Assembly: GCA_023417285.1 (NCBI GenBank)
Contig: JAEZFR010000124.1
Coordinates: forward strand, 1-11,279
From: Bacillota bacterium
GTDB lineage: Bacteria > Bacillota > Clostridia > Acetivibrionales > DSM-1351
Length of the DNA stretch: 11,279 nt
Reading direction: 5' to 3'
Of this stretch, positions 1 to 7,147 are shown in pieces. Position 1 is the first letter of the stretch. Each line of letters opens with the position of its first letter. The translations under genes were made by a program, and so were the position numbers. The notes beneath the pieces were generated by a model, which did no database searches, was not told where the DNA came from, and saw only the letters and a program-made list of their open reading frames with translations.

Positions 1-2
1 AA

Positions 3-2510
3 GTTGACAAATTTATAAGTAATCATGTAGACCAAGTTGAGAAAATTGAAACATGGTCTGATTATGCGGTGTTTTTTAAGCAATTTTATAAAGCTGTTAC
101 AGATTCGGAATTCCATGAAAACAGAATAAGAAATTTGGATGAAAAAGAACAGTTTTTTGATTTAGAAAATAATACATATATATTCTTAGATAATACTATT
201 AATTCAACTTATCATATTATGAATTTGTATAATCATCTTATGGAAGATGAGCAGTCAAAATCTCTGTATGACAATTTCGTTTCAACTCAAATATCATGCA
301 CACGCACTCTTATTGAAAATAATATAAACACCATGAAGGATCATTGCGGACAAATGGGTGGAGAGTACGCTTTGTCTCATTCACAGAGGGAAGCCGTAAA
401 TCACTTTAACTGTATGGACGAAGGTGAGATTCTGGCGGTAAATGGACCTCCCGGAACGGGAAAAACAACTTTGTTGCAAACTATAGTTGCGGACATGTAT
501 GTTAAAAGGGCACTGAAAAAGCAAAAGGCTCCTTTAATTGTAGCATCCTCCACAAACAATCAAGCTGTAACAAATATTATTGCTTCTTTCGGTAACATCA
601 AGGCTGTAGGAATATCCAATCTTGAGGAAAGATGGATAGAAGGTGTACACAGCTTTGCTACTTACTTTCCCTCCGGAGCAAAGATAAAGGACGCAAAAAG
701 CAAAGGGTACCAATATACCAATCAAAAGGGCGAATTCTTTGTGAATGATGTTGAAGATATAGAGAATATAGAAAAATCCAAAGCTAAGCTAATAGATAGT
801 TGTAATAAATATTTTGGAAGTCAGTACAATGACATAACTGACTGTCAGAATAAATTGCATAAGGAGCTGCTGTTCATTGAAAAAAGCAGACTGTCCTTGC
901 TGTCTCTGGCTCAGAAAGCATCCAAGTATGATTTTAATGGAGAAACAATGGAAAAATTCCTCAGTAACTTAACAGAGCAGATTGAGGACAAGCAAGCTGT
1001 TATAACTAATATTCATCAAAGGGTTAAAGAGTGGGAAAACTGCTATAAAAAGATTCCGCTCTTATATAAGTTACCGCGATTTTCAAAAAGTTTTTCTCGG
1101 AAGATTCAAACAGAATTCAGGCTATTTATGAACGAGGATGAACTGGAATTATTAAATGAAAATATGAGCTTAGACGATATCAAGGAAGAATATAGTAAAC
1201 TGTATGCTGATTGTAGTAAGACGATTTTGGATCTTAAAAAGAAAAAAGAAGAAGTTTTAAGGTTAAAGAAACGCTATGACACTGAAATAGAACAGTTGAA
1301 GCAACACCATTTTGATTTGCGTGATGATAAGGATGAAAAGTACAATATTAATCCGGACTATATAAACAGCTTGCTTGACAAAAAGCACAGATATGTGGAG
1401 TTTTGGCTGGCAGTGCACTACTTTGAATGCAGGTGGGCTAGCGGAGAAGATGAATTAACAGAAAAGCAGAAAGGTAAGAACTTTGCTAACGTTTTGAAGC
1501 GATTTTACAACAGGCTTAGCATGATTACGCCATGCCTTGTCATGACCTTTTTCACGCTGCCCAAGCAATTTCTGGCATATGGAGATCAAAAAAACTTTTT
1601 CCTATACAATTATATTGATTTACTTATTGTAGACGAAGCGGGGCAAGTAACACCGGAAATTGCTGCCGGAGCATTTTCACTTGCGAAAAAATCAGTGGTT
1701 GTCGGTGACGTTTATCAAATAGAGCCGGTATGGAGTGTGAACCGGGCACTTGATAAAGCATTAGCACTCACAGGTGGAGTAATACAGACTACGGACGAAT
1801 ATGAAATACTGGAAAGGACAGGCTTAAACAGCTCTTGCTCCAGCGTAATGAAGGTTGCAGCTAAGTCCTGCAAATATGAAAAATTCAACGAAAAAGGACT
1901 TTTCCTAAGTGAACACCGACGTTGCTATAATGAAATAATTGAATATTGCAATATGCTTGTATACAAAGGGAATCTTCAGCCACTCAGAGGAAATGGCAAA
2001 GGGGACAAAAAACTTGCAATCAGACAATGGCCTCAAATGGGCTTTAAGCAAATTGACGCAGATTATTCAGGAAGAAAAGGCAGCAGCAGATTAAACCGGG
2101 TGGAAGCTGAGAAAATTGCCGAGTGGCTAAAAAACAGTTTTGAGTTTATAGTAAATGCATATCCAAAAGAAGAAATAAAAAACTTGGTCGGGATTATTAC
2201 GCCATTTAAGGCACAAGTCAAATGCATAGAAGCTGAACTTAGAAGGAATATTCCAAGCCTATGGAATAAAATTAGTGTCGGAACAGTACATACTTTTCAG
2301 GGTGCAGAAAGAAAAATTATTATATTATCAACAGTGTATGGCAGTAAGGACGGATGCTTTTTTATTGATGCAAACAAGAGCCTTATGAATGTTGCTGTCT
2401 CTCGTGCAAAGGACTACTTTTTTGTTTTTGGAGATTTGAACTGTTTGAAGGATACAAAAAGCAGTGCAAGCGGACTTTTGAAAAAGTGTGTTTATGGGAA
2501 TCCGATTTAG
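3..2510 (+). CDS. Superfamily 1 (UPF1/DNA2-like) helicase, AAA_11/AAA_12 type, 5' end missing
   Basis: The frame is open from base 3 to the stop at 2508-2510 (835 residues seen). A GTG at 69 could be read as a start, but coding continues upstream without a stop and no ribosome binding site precedes it, so the gene very probably begins outside the window. Motifs in order: Q-like SHSQREAV (about 378-405), Walker A GPPGTGKTT (444-470), Walker B DEAGQ (1632-1646), motif III GDVYQIEP (about 1704), EHRR (about 1911), motif V GTVHTFQGAE (about 2280) and motif VI NVAVSRAKD (about 2388). The roughly 390 residues between Walker A and B are lysine/glutamate rich and look partly coiled coil, as in many large bacterial SF1 proteins. 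It should be an ATP-driven nucleic acid translocase; DNA or RNA substrate cannot be told. The nuclease-fusion gene starts 84 bases downstream on the same strand with no terminator between, so an operon is likely. A role in phage or plasmid defence is inference. Confidence 0.88.
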   Translation, partial: VDKFISNHVDQVEKIETWSDYAVFFKQFYKAVTDSEFHENRIRNLDEKEQFFDLENNTYIFLDNTINSTYHIMNLYNHLMEDEQSKSLYDNFVSTQISCTRTLIENNINTMKDHCGQMGGEYALSHSQREAVNHFNCMDEGEILAVNGPPGTGKTTLLQTIVADMYVKRALKKQKAPLIVASSTNNQAVTNIIASFGNIKAVGISNLEERWIEGVHSFATYFPSGAKIKDAKSKGYQYTNQKGEFFVNDVEDIENIEKSKAKLIDSCNKYFGSQYNDITDCQNKLHKELLFIEKSRLSLLSLAQKASKYDFNGETMEKFLSNLTEQIEDKQAVITNIHQRVKEWENCYKKIPLLYKLPRFSKSFSRKIQTEFRLFMNEDELELLNENMSLDDIKEEYSKLYADCSKTILDLKKKKEEVLRLKKRYDTEIEQLKQHHFDLRDDKDEKYNINPDYINSLLDKKHRYVEFWLAVHYFECRWASGEDELTEKQKGKNFANVLKRFYNRLSMITPCLVMTFFTLPKQFLAYGDQKNFFLYNYIDLLIVDEAGQVTPEIAAGAFSLAKKSVVVGDVYQIEPVWSVNRALDKALALTGGVIQTTDEYEILERTGLNSSCSSVMKVAAKSCKYEKFNEKGLFLSEHRRCYNEIIEYCNMLVYKGNLQPLRGNGKGDKKLAIRQWPQMGFKQIDADYSGRKGSSRLNRVEAEKIAEWLKNSFEFIVNAYPKEEIKNLVGIITPFKAQVKCIEAELRRNIPSLWNKISVGTVHTFQGAERKIIILSTVYGSKDGCFFIDANKSLMNVAVSRAKDYFFVFGDLNCLKDTKSSASGLLKKCVYGNPI

Positions 2511-2594
2511 AAAACGCCAAAGATGAGCTATTTTTATTTCGTGTATTAGAGAATTATAGTTAGCAATAAATTAATATATGAGGTGGTAACTAAA

Positions 2595-3569
2595 TTGATT
2601 GGTGATGAAAATAATAATTATAATTTATATGGAGAGTACCAGCATATCCTTGGAATGGATAATCGCATAACATTACCCAGCAAATTTTATCAAGCCATAA
2701 ATAAAGACTCGAAAAGTCAAGAGTGGGGACTTCAGATGACTATTATTCCTATAGAAGACTGCTTGAAATTAATTCCACTTGCAGATACAGACTTTAGTAG
2801 TTGGGTAAAAGATATGGAGTGGGTACCTAGCATTAAAAACTTAGTTCAAAATAATAAAATACATCCTGCATATCCTTATTATTCCACTAACGATAGTGTA
2901 TCAGTAAAAATTAGTGATGTATATGACATCATTAAAGATGAACTTCAAATTGGAACAAAATACCCACAAAATATATCTGGAAAAGATTTTGAAAAACTTC
3001 TATATGATATATTAACTTGTTGTGGATTTAATGTTCAACTTAATTTTAGGCTTTTCGGAGGAGAAATAGATTTATTATTATCAGAAGTCAATAATAACGG
3101 GAAAATAGAATATACAATAATTGAGTGTAAAAACCGTGAAATTTCTAGTGGGAGAATTAGTATAAATCAAATAATGCGTTTATATGGCCTGAATGAAGCA
3201 CTAAAAACCAATATGTGTATGAAAAATTCTATGATAGTTTCAACAACTGGTTTTACAAGAAATTCAAAACAAATATCAAAACTTTATAATTTTAATGCCC
3301 TGGATTTTGATGGATTTATGAAATGGATTGATGAACATAGACCAAACGACACTCAAATTGCATACCCTTTATTTATGACAGTGAACGTAGATACAAGAAA
3401 ACGGTTACGTATACCTAATAATTTAGTACAATATGTTGGCTCAAAGGAAAATGCCATATTAATAATAGGCGTATCAAATTCAATCGAAATATGGAATAAA
3501 AAAACGTGGAATGATTATAACGATTGGAATATTGATGATTTTATAAGCAAATTTAATTTTCAAGATTGA
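2595..3569 (+). CDS. MraZ-like protein with an inserted Mrr-type PD-(D/E)xK nuclease domain
   Basis: The chosen start is TTG 2595, which has AGGTGG (2581-2586) 8 bases upstream; a GTG at 2583 lies inside that ribosome binding site and would add four residues. Product: 324 residues. Residues 12-50 read like the first MraZ/AbrB half: YGEYQH, then MDNRITLPSKF, then a DCLKLIPL strand. Residues about 128-245 read like an Mrr-type restriction endonuclease domain: GKDFEKLL (E133), GGEID (D159), IIECK (E177, K179), then a helix with INQIMRLYG and a SMIVSTTGFT strand. Residues about 258-310 read like the second MraZ half: RKRLRIPNNLVQYVG, then IIGVSNSIEIWNKKTW. MraZ is normally a ring-forming DNA-binding repressor of the dcw cluster, about 145 residues long. 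Here the nuclease separates the two halves. All expected catalytic residues are present. Sequence-specific cleavage guided by the MraZ fold is inference. Likely co-transcribed with the helicase gene upstream. Confidence 0.8.
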   Translation: MIGDENNNYNLYGEYQHILGMDNRITLPSKFYQAINKDSKSQEWGLQMTIIPIEDCLKLIPLADTDFSSWVKDMEWVPSIKNLVQNNKIHPAYPYYSTNDSVSVKISDVYDIIKDELQIGTKYPQNISGKDFEKLLYDILTCCGFNVQLNFRLFGGEIDLLLSEVNNNGKIEYTIIECKNREISSGRISINQIMRLYGLNEALKTNMCMKNSMIVSTTGFTRNSKQISKLYNFNALDFDGFMKWIDEHRPNDTQIAYPLFMTVNVDTRKRLRIPNNLVQYVGSKENAILIIGVSNSIEIWNKKTWNDYNDWNIDDFISKFNFQD

Positions 3570-3742
3570 ATAAAAACCTTAGAAACGCAAATAATCTTCC
3601 ATTTGAAATAAAATGGGGTAACACTGTTAATTTAATCGAGAACCATATAGTTAAGTATCACTTGGAAATAGTTTGCCAATGACAAAATCAAAAAAACAAT
3701 AGCAAAAATATGAGATTTATTATAAAATGTTGGTAATAAAGT

Positions 3743-3770
3743 GAATTTTGTTTAAATTTATCGAATTTTG
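3743..3770 (+). repeat. Direct repeat GAATTTTG-N12-GAATTTTG, possible response-regulator site
   Basis: GAATTTTG occurs at 3743-3750 and again at 3763-3770, separated by 12 bases, a period of 20 (about two helical turns). LytTR regulators such as AgrA bind two 9-bp direct repeats separated by 12-13 bases, so the geometry fits. The sequence does not match the staphylococcal AgrA consensus, and the second copy ends 2 bases before the -10 box, where a bound protein could also repress. In such AT-rich DNA chance is possible. Confidence 0.35.
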
Positions 3771-3777
3771 CTATAAT
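3748..3777 (+). promoter_or_regulatory. Probable promoter of the agrD-like gene
   Basis: A perfect -10 hexamer TATAAT sits at 3772-3777. The best -35 is the weak TTGTTT at 3748-3753, with an 18-base spacer. The start codon of the peptide gene is 46 bases after the -10. A weak -35 with a long spacer is what one expects of an activator-dependent promoter such as those driven by AgrA, but this is inference. Confidence 0.5.
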
Positions 3778-3822
3778 AGCTAACTGAAATATAAAAGATA
3801 GTTTAATATTGGAGGTGATTTT

Positions 3823-3957
3823 ATGATTAAACGCCTTAAATTGGTTGTACTGTTACTTTTGTCATCACTAGGTGTTTTTGCAGCAACAACATCAGCAGGA
3901 GCTTGTTGGATATGGTCTTTATACCAGCCCAATTGTCCAAAGTCTTTACTTAAATAA
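3823..3957 (+). CDS. agrD: AgrD-like cyclic autoinducer peptide precursor, 44 residues
   Basis: ATG 3823 is preceded by GGAGGTGA (3811-3818) at good spacing. The 44-residue product has the three parts of an AgrD precursor. Residues 1-25 form a basic, hydrophobic membrane-anchoring leader (MIKRLK followed by a leucine/valine run and alanines). The core follows, with the ring-forming Cys28 in ACWIWSLY. The tail is QPNCPKSLLK, close to the YQPxxPKSL ending common to clostridial AgrD peptides. In the known pathway AgrB cuts the tail and closes a thiolactone through the cysteine; the exported peptide activates AgrC. The exact mature peptide cannot be fixed from sequence; a ring starting at Cys28 is expected. 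A second cysteine (Cys38) in the tail is unusual. The gene faces agrC across a shared terminator instead of lying in one operon with it, and no agrB is in the window. Confidence 0.82.
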   Translation: MIKRLKLVVLLLLSSLGVFAATTSAGACWIWSLYQPNCPKSLLK

Positions 3958-3966
3958 TTGGCAAAT

Positions 3967-3993
3967 AAAAAAGGCTTTTATCAAGCCTTTTTT
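3967..3993. terminator. Bidirectional rho-independent terminator between agrD and agrC
   Basis: An 11-bp perfect stem (3967-3977 with 3983-3993, core AAGGCTT/AAGCCTT) closes a 5-base loop. It starts with six A and ends with six T, so it has a T-tract in both directions. It begins 9 bases after the agrD stop, and its right arm contains the last codons of the convergent agrC. Confidence 0.88.
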
Positions 3994-5288
3994 ATTTTTA
4001 GATCCTGATTAAAGCGCATTGTAATTTCATCAAACGTCATAATATTTACAATATATTTATATTTTCCTAATATTTTTTCGACTATTGCGAGTCCATGCCC
4101 ACGATTGGTACCCTTGGTAGAGTAACCATCTATTTTTAACTTACTCATAATCGGCATTTGGAGACAACTATTTGATACCTTTATATCTATACTATCCAAA
4201 TATTCAATTACTGTCATCTCAATAACCTTCTCAGTGCTGACTTCAGCTGATTCAAGTGCGTTATCAAGATAAATTCCAAGTATTTCACATAGTTCAGATA
4301 CCTTTAATCCAGGGATAGAATCAATGGTACCTATAGTTTTAAGATTAAAAACAACATTAGCATTTTTAGCTTTATCCATTTTAGAAGAGATAAGTGAAAA
4401 TAATGCTACATTTTTAATATTATAAATTGCGGTGTTGGTTGTATTAATGAATTGTTGATCGCTTATCTCAGAAAGATATTTATCGACTTCTGTATATTCT
4501 TTATTTTTTATCATCACGCGCAGAACTGACAAATGATTGTTTATGTCATGTTTAAAATATCTCAGTTCCTGAAGTGTTTTGCTAAGCGATTCATTATAAA
4601 AGTGTTGTTGTCTTTGCTCCTCTGATAGCTCTTCATTTCGCTGATATTTATTGACATAGATTAAAGAAATTAAAGCAAATGCAAGTGATGATATTAAAAC
4701 TAGTGCAAACGACACTAAATTAAAGTGTTCAACAAAATGAGTACTCATATTAATAGCCATCATCAAAAAAACAACGCCAAAGAGAAAGGATACAGGTTTT
4801 AAATTTTTTATTTTACGCAGCTTTGCGAGGTAGGGCGTAGAAAAAGTGATTAATGCTGAAATAAGATATATTGAAATATTTACTAAAAAGTACAAGTCAA
4901 TATTATTAGAAATGGTCTCAGCGGTAATATCGTAACCCAATATAGAAAATAACAGGGGGGTTAAATAATTCCCTAAGCCCATAGCGACCATTACCATAAA
5001 GAAAGATAAAACTGTTTTAGCCCAGTCTATCTTTAGCACAAATCTGATCGTTTGAATGCTAAGTAATAATAAGATTACCGGTTTAAATGATTGAAATTCG
5101 CTTGGTAAATTAACAAATTGTGACCATGCAGTTGACATCACACCATTAATAAAGCCGAACAAAGCTAAAAAAACTAACAAGCGATTTCTAGAACAATTAA
5201 AATCAAAATTAACTTTTAAAAATAGATACACAAGCAAGGCTGACAGGGTTGAAAAGAGTGTATTTACCGATAAATACCAAATACTCAT
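3981..5288 (-). CDS. agrC: AgrC-like membrane sensor histidine kinase (GHKL family)
   Basis: 435 residues. The first about 212 residues contain six or seven hydrophobic membrane segments (about 6-25, 37-57, 68-85, 92-115, 131-150, 166-184 and 190-212) and form the putative peptide-sensing domain. A linker rich in Glu/Gln (215-240) leads to the kinase core. The phospho-accepting His247 lies in YFKHDINNHL, the N-box in EILGIYLDNALESAE (Asn343) and the G-box in KGTNRGHGLAIV (392-403). This is the HPK10/AgrC pattern with a GHKL ATPase domain and no DHp motif of the classical HisKA type. The start ATG overlaps the agrA stop by four bases (ATGA), so translation is coupled to agrA. Expected role: sense the cyclic peptide outside the membrane and phosphorylate AgrA. 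Pairing with the neighbouring AgrD is inferred from position. The last codons lie in the terminator shared with agrD. Confidence 0.88.
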   Translation of the reverse strand: MSIWYLSVNTLFSTLSALLVYLFLKVNFDFNCSRNRLLVFLALFGFINGVMSTAWSQFVNLPSEFQSFKPVILLLLSIQTIRFVLKIDWAKTVLSFFMVMVAMGLGNYLTPLLFSILGYDITAETISNNIDLYFLVNISIYLISALITFSTPYLAKLRKIKNLKPVSFLFGVVFLMMAINMSTHFVEHFNLVSFALVLISSLAFALISLIYVNKYQRNEELSEEQRQQHFYNESLSKTLQELRYFKHDINNHLSVLRVMIKNKEYTEVDKYLSEISDQQFINTTNTAIYNIKNVALFSLISSKMDKAKNANVVFNLKTIGTIDSIPGLKVSELCEILGIYLDNALESAEVSTEKVIEMTVIEYLDSIDIKVSNSCLQMPIMSKLKIDGYSTKGTNRGHGLAIVEKILGKYKYIVNIMTFDEITMRFNQDLKIKKA

Positions 5289-5998
5289 ATAGATTTAATC
5301 CCTTCGGTGGAATGAAAATAACTAAAAAATTTAGGTCCGATATCACATGTCGTACTATCTTGTAAAGTAATTATTTTACGTTTAAGATCTATACAATAGA
5401 TTTTATCGGAATTAACAAAAACAGATCTATGACAACGTTTAATCTTCTTGCTTCCAATTCTATTGGCAAGATCTTCAAGCCCTTCATATGTAACAAAATC
5501 ACCTGTTCTTGCGTGTAAAATAGTTCTTCTTTTTAACCGTTCTATGAAATTTATATCATTAATAGGAATGAAATAGATTTCTGAGTTACACTTGATTTCT
5601 ACATAATCTTGATCAAGAGATTCCTTTTCATTAGCTAGTTTGATTATTGTTTCTTCTAGTAATTTCATATCAGGTTTCTGAATGAATTGATAAGCTCGCA
5701 CTTCAAAGGCTCGTTGAATAAAATCCAAACAACCAGTTACAAAAATAATTTCAATTGTAGAGTGGCTTTTTCTAATTTGTTCCGCTATATACATACCATT
5801 GACGTTATCCTTCAGATTAATGTCAATAATACATACATTTGTTGTATTACTTTTAACTTCTTCCAAAAATTTGGTATGGCTCGTTGTAGCAATTACTAAT
5901 TCGCCATTAAGGTTATTTCTTTTAAGCCATTCGGGGATTAAGTTTTCATACTGTTCTACCATTTGAGGATCGTCATCAAGGACTGACAATTTTAACAC
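5285..5998 (-). CDS. agrA: AgrA-like response regulator, REC plus LytTR DNA-binding domain
   Basis: 237 residues, starting at GTG (5996-5998) with a strong AAGGAGGT site (6006-6013) 7 bases away. The receiver domain covers residues 1-125: acidic pocket LDDDP (8-10), phospho-acceptor Asp59 in CIIDINL, Thr88 in FVTG and Lys108 in QKPD. The LytTR domain covers about 132-230, with the typical RCHRSVFVN segment (188-196). LytTR proteins bind paired short direct repeats upstream of target promoters. It is the first gene of a two-gene operon with agrC, overlapping it by four bases. Expected role: activated by AgrC phosphorylation and driving transcription of agr targets, possibly the agrD gene at 3823. 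The order regulator-then-kinase is the reverse of the staphylococcal agrC-agrA order. Confidence 0.88.
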   Translation of the reverse strand: MLKLSVLDDDPQMVEQYENLIPEWLKRNNLNGELVIATTSHTKFLEEVKSNTTNVCIIDINLKDNVNGMYIAEQIRKSHSTIEIIFVTGCLDFIQRAFEVRAYQFIQKPDMKLLEETIIKLANEKESLDQDYVEIKCNSEIYFIPINDINFIERLKRRTILHARTGDFVTYEGLEDLANRIGSKKIKRCHRSVFVNSDKIYCIDLKRKIITLQDSTTCDIGPKFFSYFHSTEGIKSI

Positions 5999-6032
5999 TT
6001 ATACTACCTCCTTAGTAAGGTGATAGTATAAT

Positions 6033-6061
6033 ATTATATGTTAAATTATGTGAACGCAAAC
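6033..6061 (-). promoter_or_regulatory. Possible promoter of agrA-agrC
   Basis: On the minus strand a perfect -10 TATAAT lies at 6038-6033, about 35 bases ahead of the GTG start. The region 15-17 bases upstream holds only a poor -35 (TTGCGT or GTTTGC near 6055-6061). It is either a weak promoter or one that needs an activator. Confidence 0.35.
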
Positions 6062-6184
6062 ATAGACTACCATATTTATAGTAGCCCTAATAGAATTAAG
6101 TTCATATTTTATCAAATATCGTCAAAAATCAGAATATTTTCAAATTTTAGACATAAAATCAAGCTATTTGGTAAATAAATGTAG

Positions 6185-6319
6185 ACATAGTAACAAACAT
6201 CAATATATACTCTAGCTAGATGAAGCAAAGTATATAACCTCGAAGGGAGGCAAAATATTATTACTATGTTATTTATTCCTTATATCTTTGAGCTTTGGAA
6301 GAAACTCAAAATAGCATAG
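6185..6319 (+). other. Nested inverted repeat enclosing an RBS and a 17-codon ORF (possible small peptide mRNA)
   Basis: ACATAGTAA (6185-6193) is the exact reverse complement of TTACTATGT (6261-6269). Inside it TATATACT (6204-6211) pairs with AGTATATA (6229-6236). In an RNA the outer stem would bury the ATG at 6266, while a purine-rich AAGGGAGG (6243-6250) sits between the two right arms. The frame from 6266 to 6319 encodes MLFIPYIFELWKKLKIA, a short hydrophobic then basic peptide that could form an amphipathic helix. The 15-base RBS-ATG distance is longer than usual, which weakens the coding case. A T-run at 6329-6335 may end the transcript. Small toxic or phenol-soluble-modulin-like peptides often accompany agr loci or type I toxin systems, but nothing here proves expression. 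Confidence 0.3.
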
Positions 6320-6415
6320 CTCGTATCGTTTTTTTATTATATCACCTTAATAATTATTGATGTAATATCTTGTTATAATTGCAGATAATTAATACCAACT
6401 ATTTGTATTATTCAA

Positions 6416-6447
6416 TTTTGGACAATAAATAGATAGTTTTGAACAAT
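6416..6447 (+). repeat. Direct repeat TTTTGGACAAT / TTTTGAACAAT, 21-bp period
   Basis: The 11-mers at 6416-6426 and 6437-6447 differ at one base and are 21 bases apart, two turns of the helix. A TTGAAC (6439-6444) inside the second copy lies 15 bases before TATAAA (6460-6465), which is short for an unaided promoter. The spacing fits a LytTR-type activator site. Low certainty in this AT-rich context. Confidence 0.3.
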
Positions 6448-6589
6448 GCGTAACTCAAATATAAATGCTGGACTTATACATAAGCTTTTAGAATAAATAA
6501 CTACAATTCCGAATTATGGACTTGTCATTTTTTAAAAGAAGGGAGAATTATACACATTAAATATAAAAAGTTACTTTAGGAGATAGTAC

Positions 6590-6730
6590 ATGACTACAAA
6601 ACAAATAACAGAACCTAAAAATATTGAAAGTATCCAGTATAAAAAATTAATTATTGAAATGCTTAATAACATAGATAATGTTAGGATCTTAAAAAGAATA
6701 TATCTATTTATTGATATGTTAAAAGGCTAG
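6590..6730 (+). CDS. Small hypothetical protein, 46 residues
   Basis: ATG 6590 has AGGAGA (6579-6584) 5 bases upstream. The product is hydrophilic at the start (MTTKQITEPKN) followed by one likely helix-turn-helix-like pair of helices (YKKLIIEMLNNIDN, then VRILKRIYLFIDMLKG). I do not recognise a named family. Short proteins of this general pattern (LI..MLN.IDN...LKRIY.F) sit beside XRE repressors in many Firmicutes prophages and integrative elements; that is recollection of a pattern, not a search result. The gene converges on the XRE gene, and the two share a bidirectional terminator that includes this gene's stop codon. The RBS and terminator support a real gene. Confidence 0.6.
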   Translation: MTTKQITEPKNIESIQYKKLIIEMLNNIDNVRILKRIYLFIDMLKG

Positions 6731-6754
6731 TTATGTATTTGTTAACTAGCCTTT
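6722..6754. terminator. Bidirectional terminator between the 46-codon gene and the XRE gene
   Basis: A perfect 12-bp stem (6722-6733 with 6743-6754, core AAAGGCTAGTTA) encloses a 9-base loop and is followed by a T-rich tract (6752-6762). The stop codons of both converging genes lie inside the stem arms. Confidence 0.8.
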
Positions 6755-7123
6755 ATCTTTTTCAGATGCCATTAATTTAACAATTTTTTCAAGGACCTTC
6801 CAGTCCTCTAGATCCAGTTTACTTAATACATAAACAAACTTTTTCATAAATTCATTATCATTATTAGGACTAACCAAAGATCCGGCCCATTTTGCTAATT
6901 CATCTTCTCTATCTAGTTGTTTGAACATTTCGTCTTTACCAGTTCTAAGCCAATTTTCGTTGACATCAAATGTTCTGCATATGGATAGTAACATCTGTTC
7001 AGTAAGAGATCTATCCCCACTTTCTATTTTTGAGATACCTGGGCCAGTAACGCCAAGTTTTTTTCCAAATTCACTTTGGCTTAAATTTAGAATCTTTCTT
7101 AATTCTTTTAGTCTCTTATTCAC
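6746..7123 (-). CDS. XRE-family (phage-repressor-like) transcriptional regulator
   Basis: 125 residues from a GTG start (7121-7123) with AAGGAGGT (7130-7137) 6 bases upstream. Residues 3-60 form a classic Cro/C1 helix-turn-helix: RLKELRKILNLSQSEFGKKLGV, then the recognition helix TGPGISKIESG, then ENWLRTGKDEMF. The C-terminal part (70-125) is helical and charged with no peptidase motif, so it is not a LexA-like self-cleaving repressor; it is probably a dimerisation region. The gene diverges from two small genes across a 149-base control region with two near-palindromic sites, one on its own -35 and one just after the divergent -10. This suggests it represses both promoters. Relief of repression may need an anti-repressor or a metallopeptidase as in ICEBs1, neither of which is in the window. 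Confidence 0.9.
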   Translation of the reverse strand: MNKRLKELRKILNLSQSEFGKKLGVTGPGISKIESGDRSLTEQMLLSICRTFDVNENWLRTGKDEMFKQLDREDELAKWAGSLVSPNNDNEFMKKFVYVLSKLDLEDWKVLEKIVKLMASEKDKG

Positions 7124-7147
7124 TTTATTACCTCCTTTGACAAAATA

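Larger units (their letters stand above)
6014..6589. other. 576-base intergenic stretch between agrA and a small plus-strand gene
   Basis: No long reading frame is seen here. It holds the agrA promoter (6033-6061), a nested inverted repeat with a ribosome binding site and a 17-codon frame (6185-6319), a run of T at 6329-6335 that could end a short transcript, an extended -10 (TGTTATAAT, 6371-6379), and a 21-bp-period direct repeat (6416-6447) followed by a TATAAA at 6460-6465. The rest is AT-rich with nothing recognised. Confidence 0.5.

Noticed and set aside
69..71. GTG as the true start of the helicase gene
   Set aside because: Coding continues in frame to base 3 and no ribosome binding site lies upstream, so the gene starts outside the window.
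3599..3616. Hairpin CCATTT/AAATGG after the MraZ-nuclease gene
   Set aside because: Only six mostly weak pairs and no T-tract; not a convincing terminator.
5687..5899. 70-codon plus-strand frame
   Set aside because: Antisense shadow of the agrA receiver domain.
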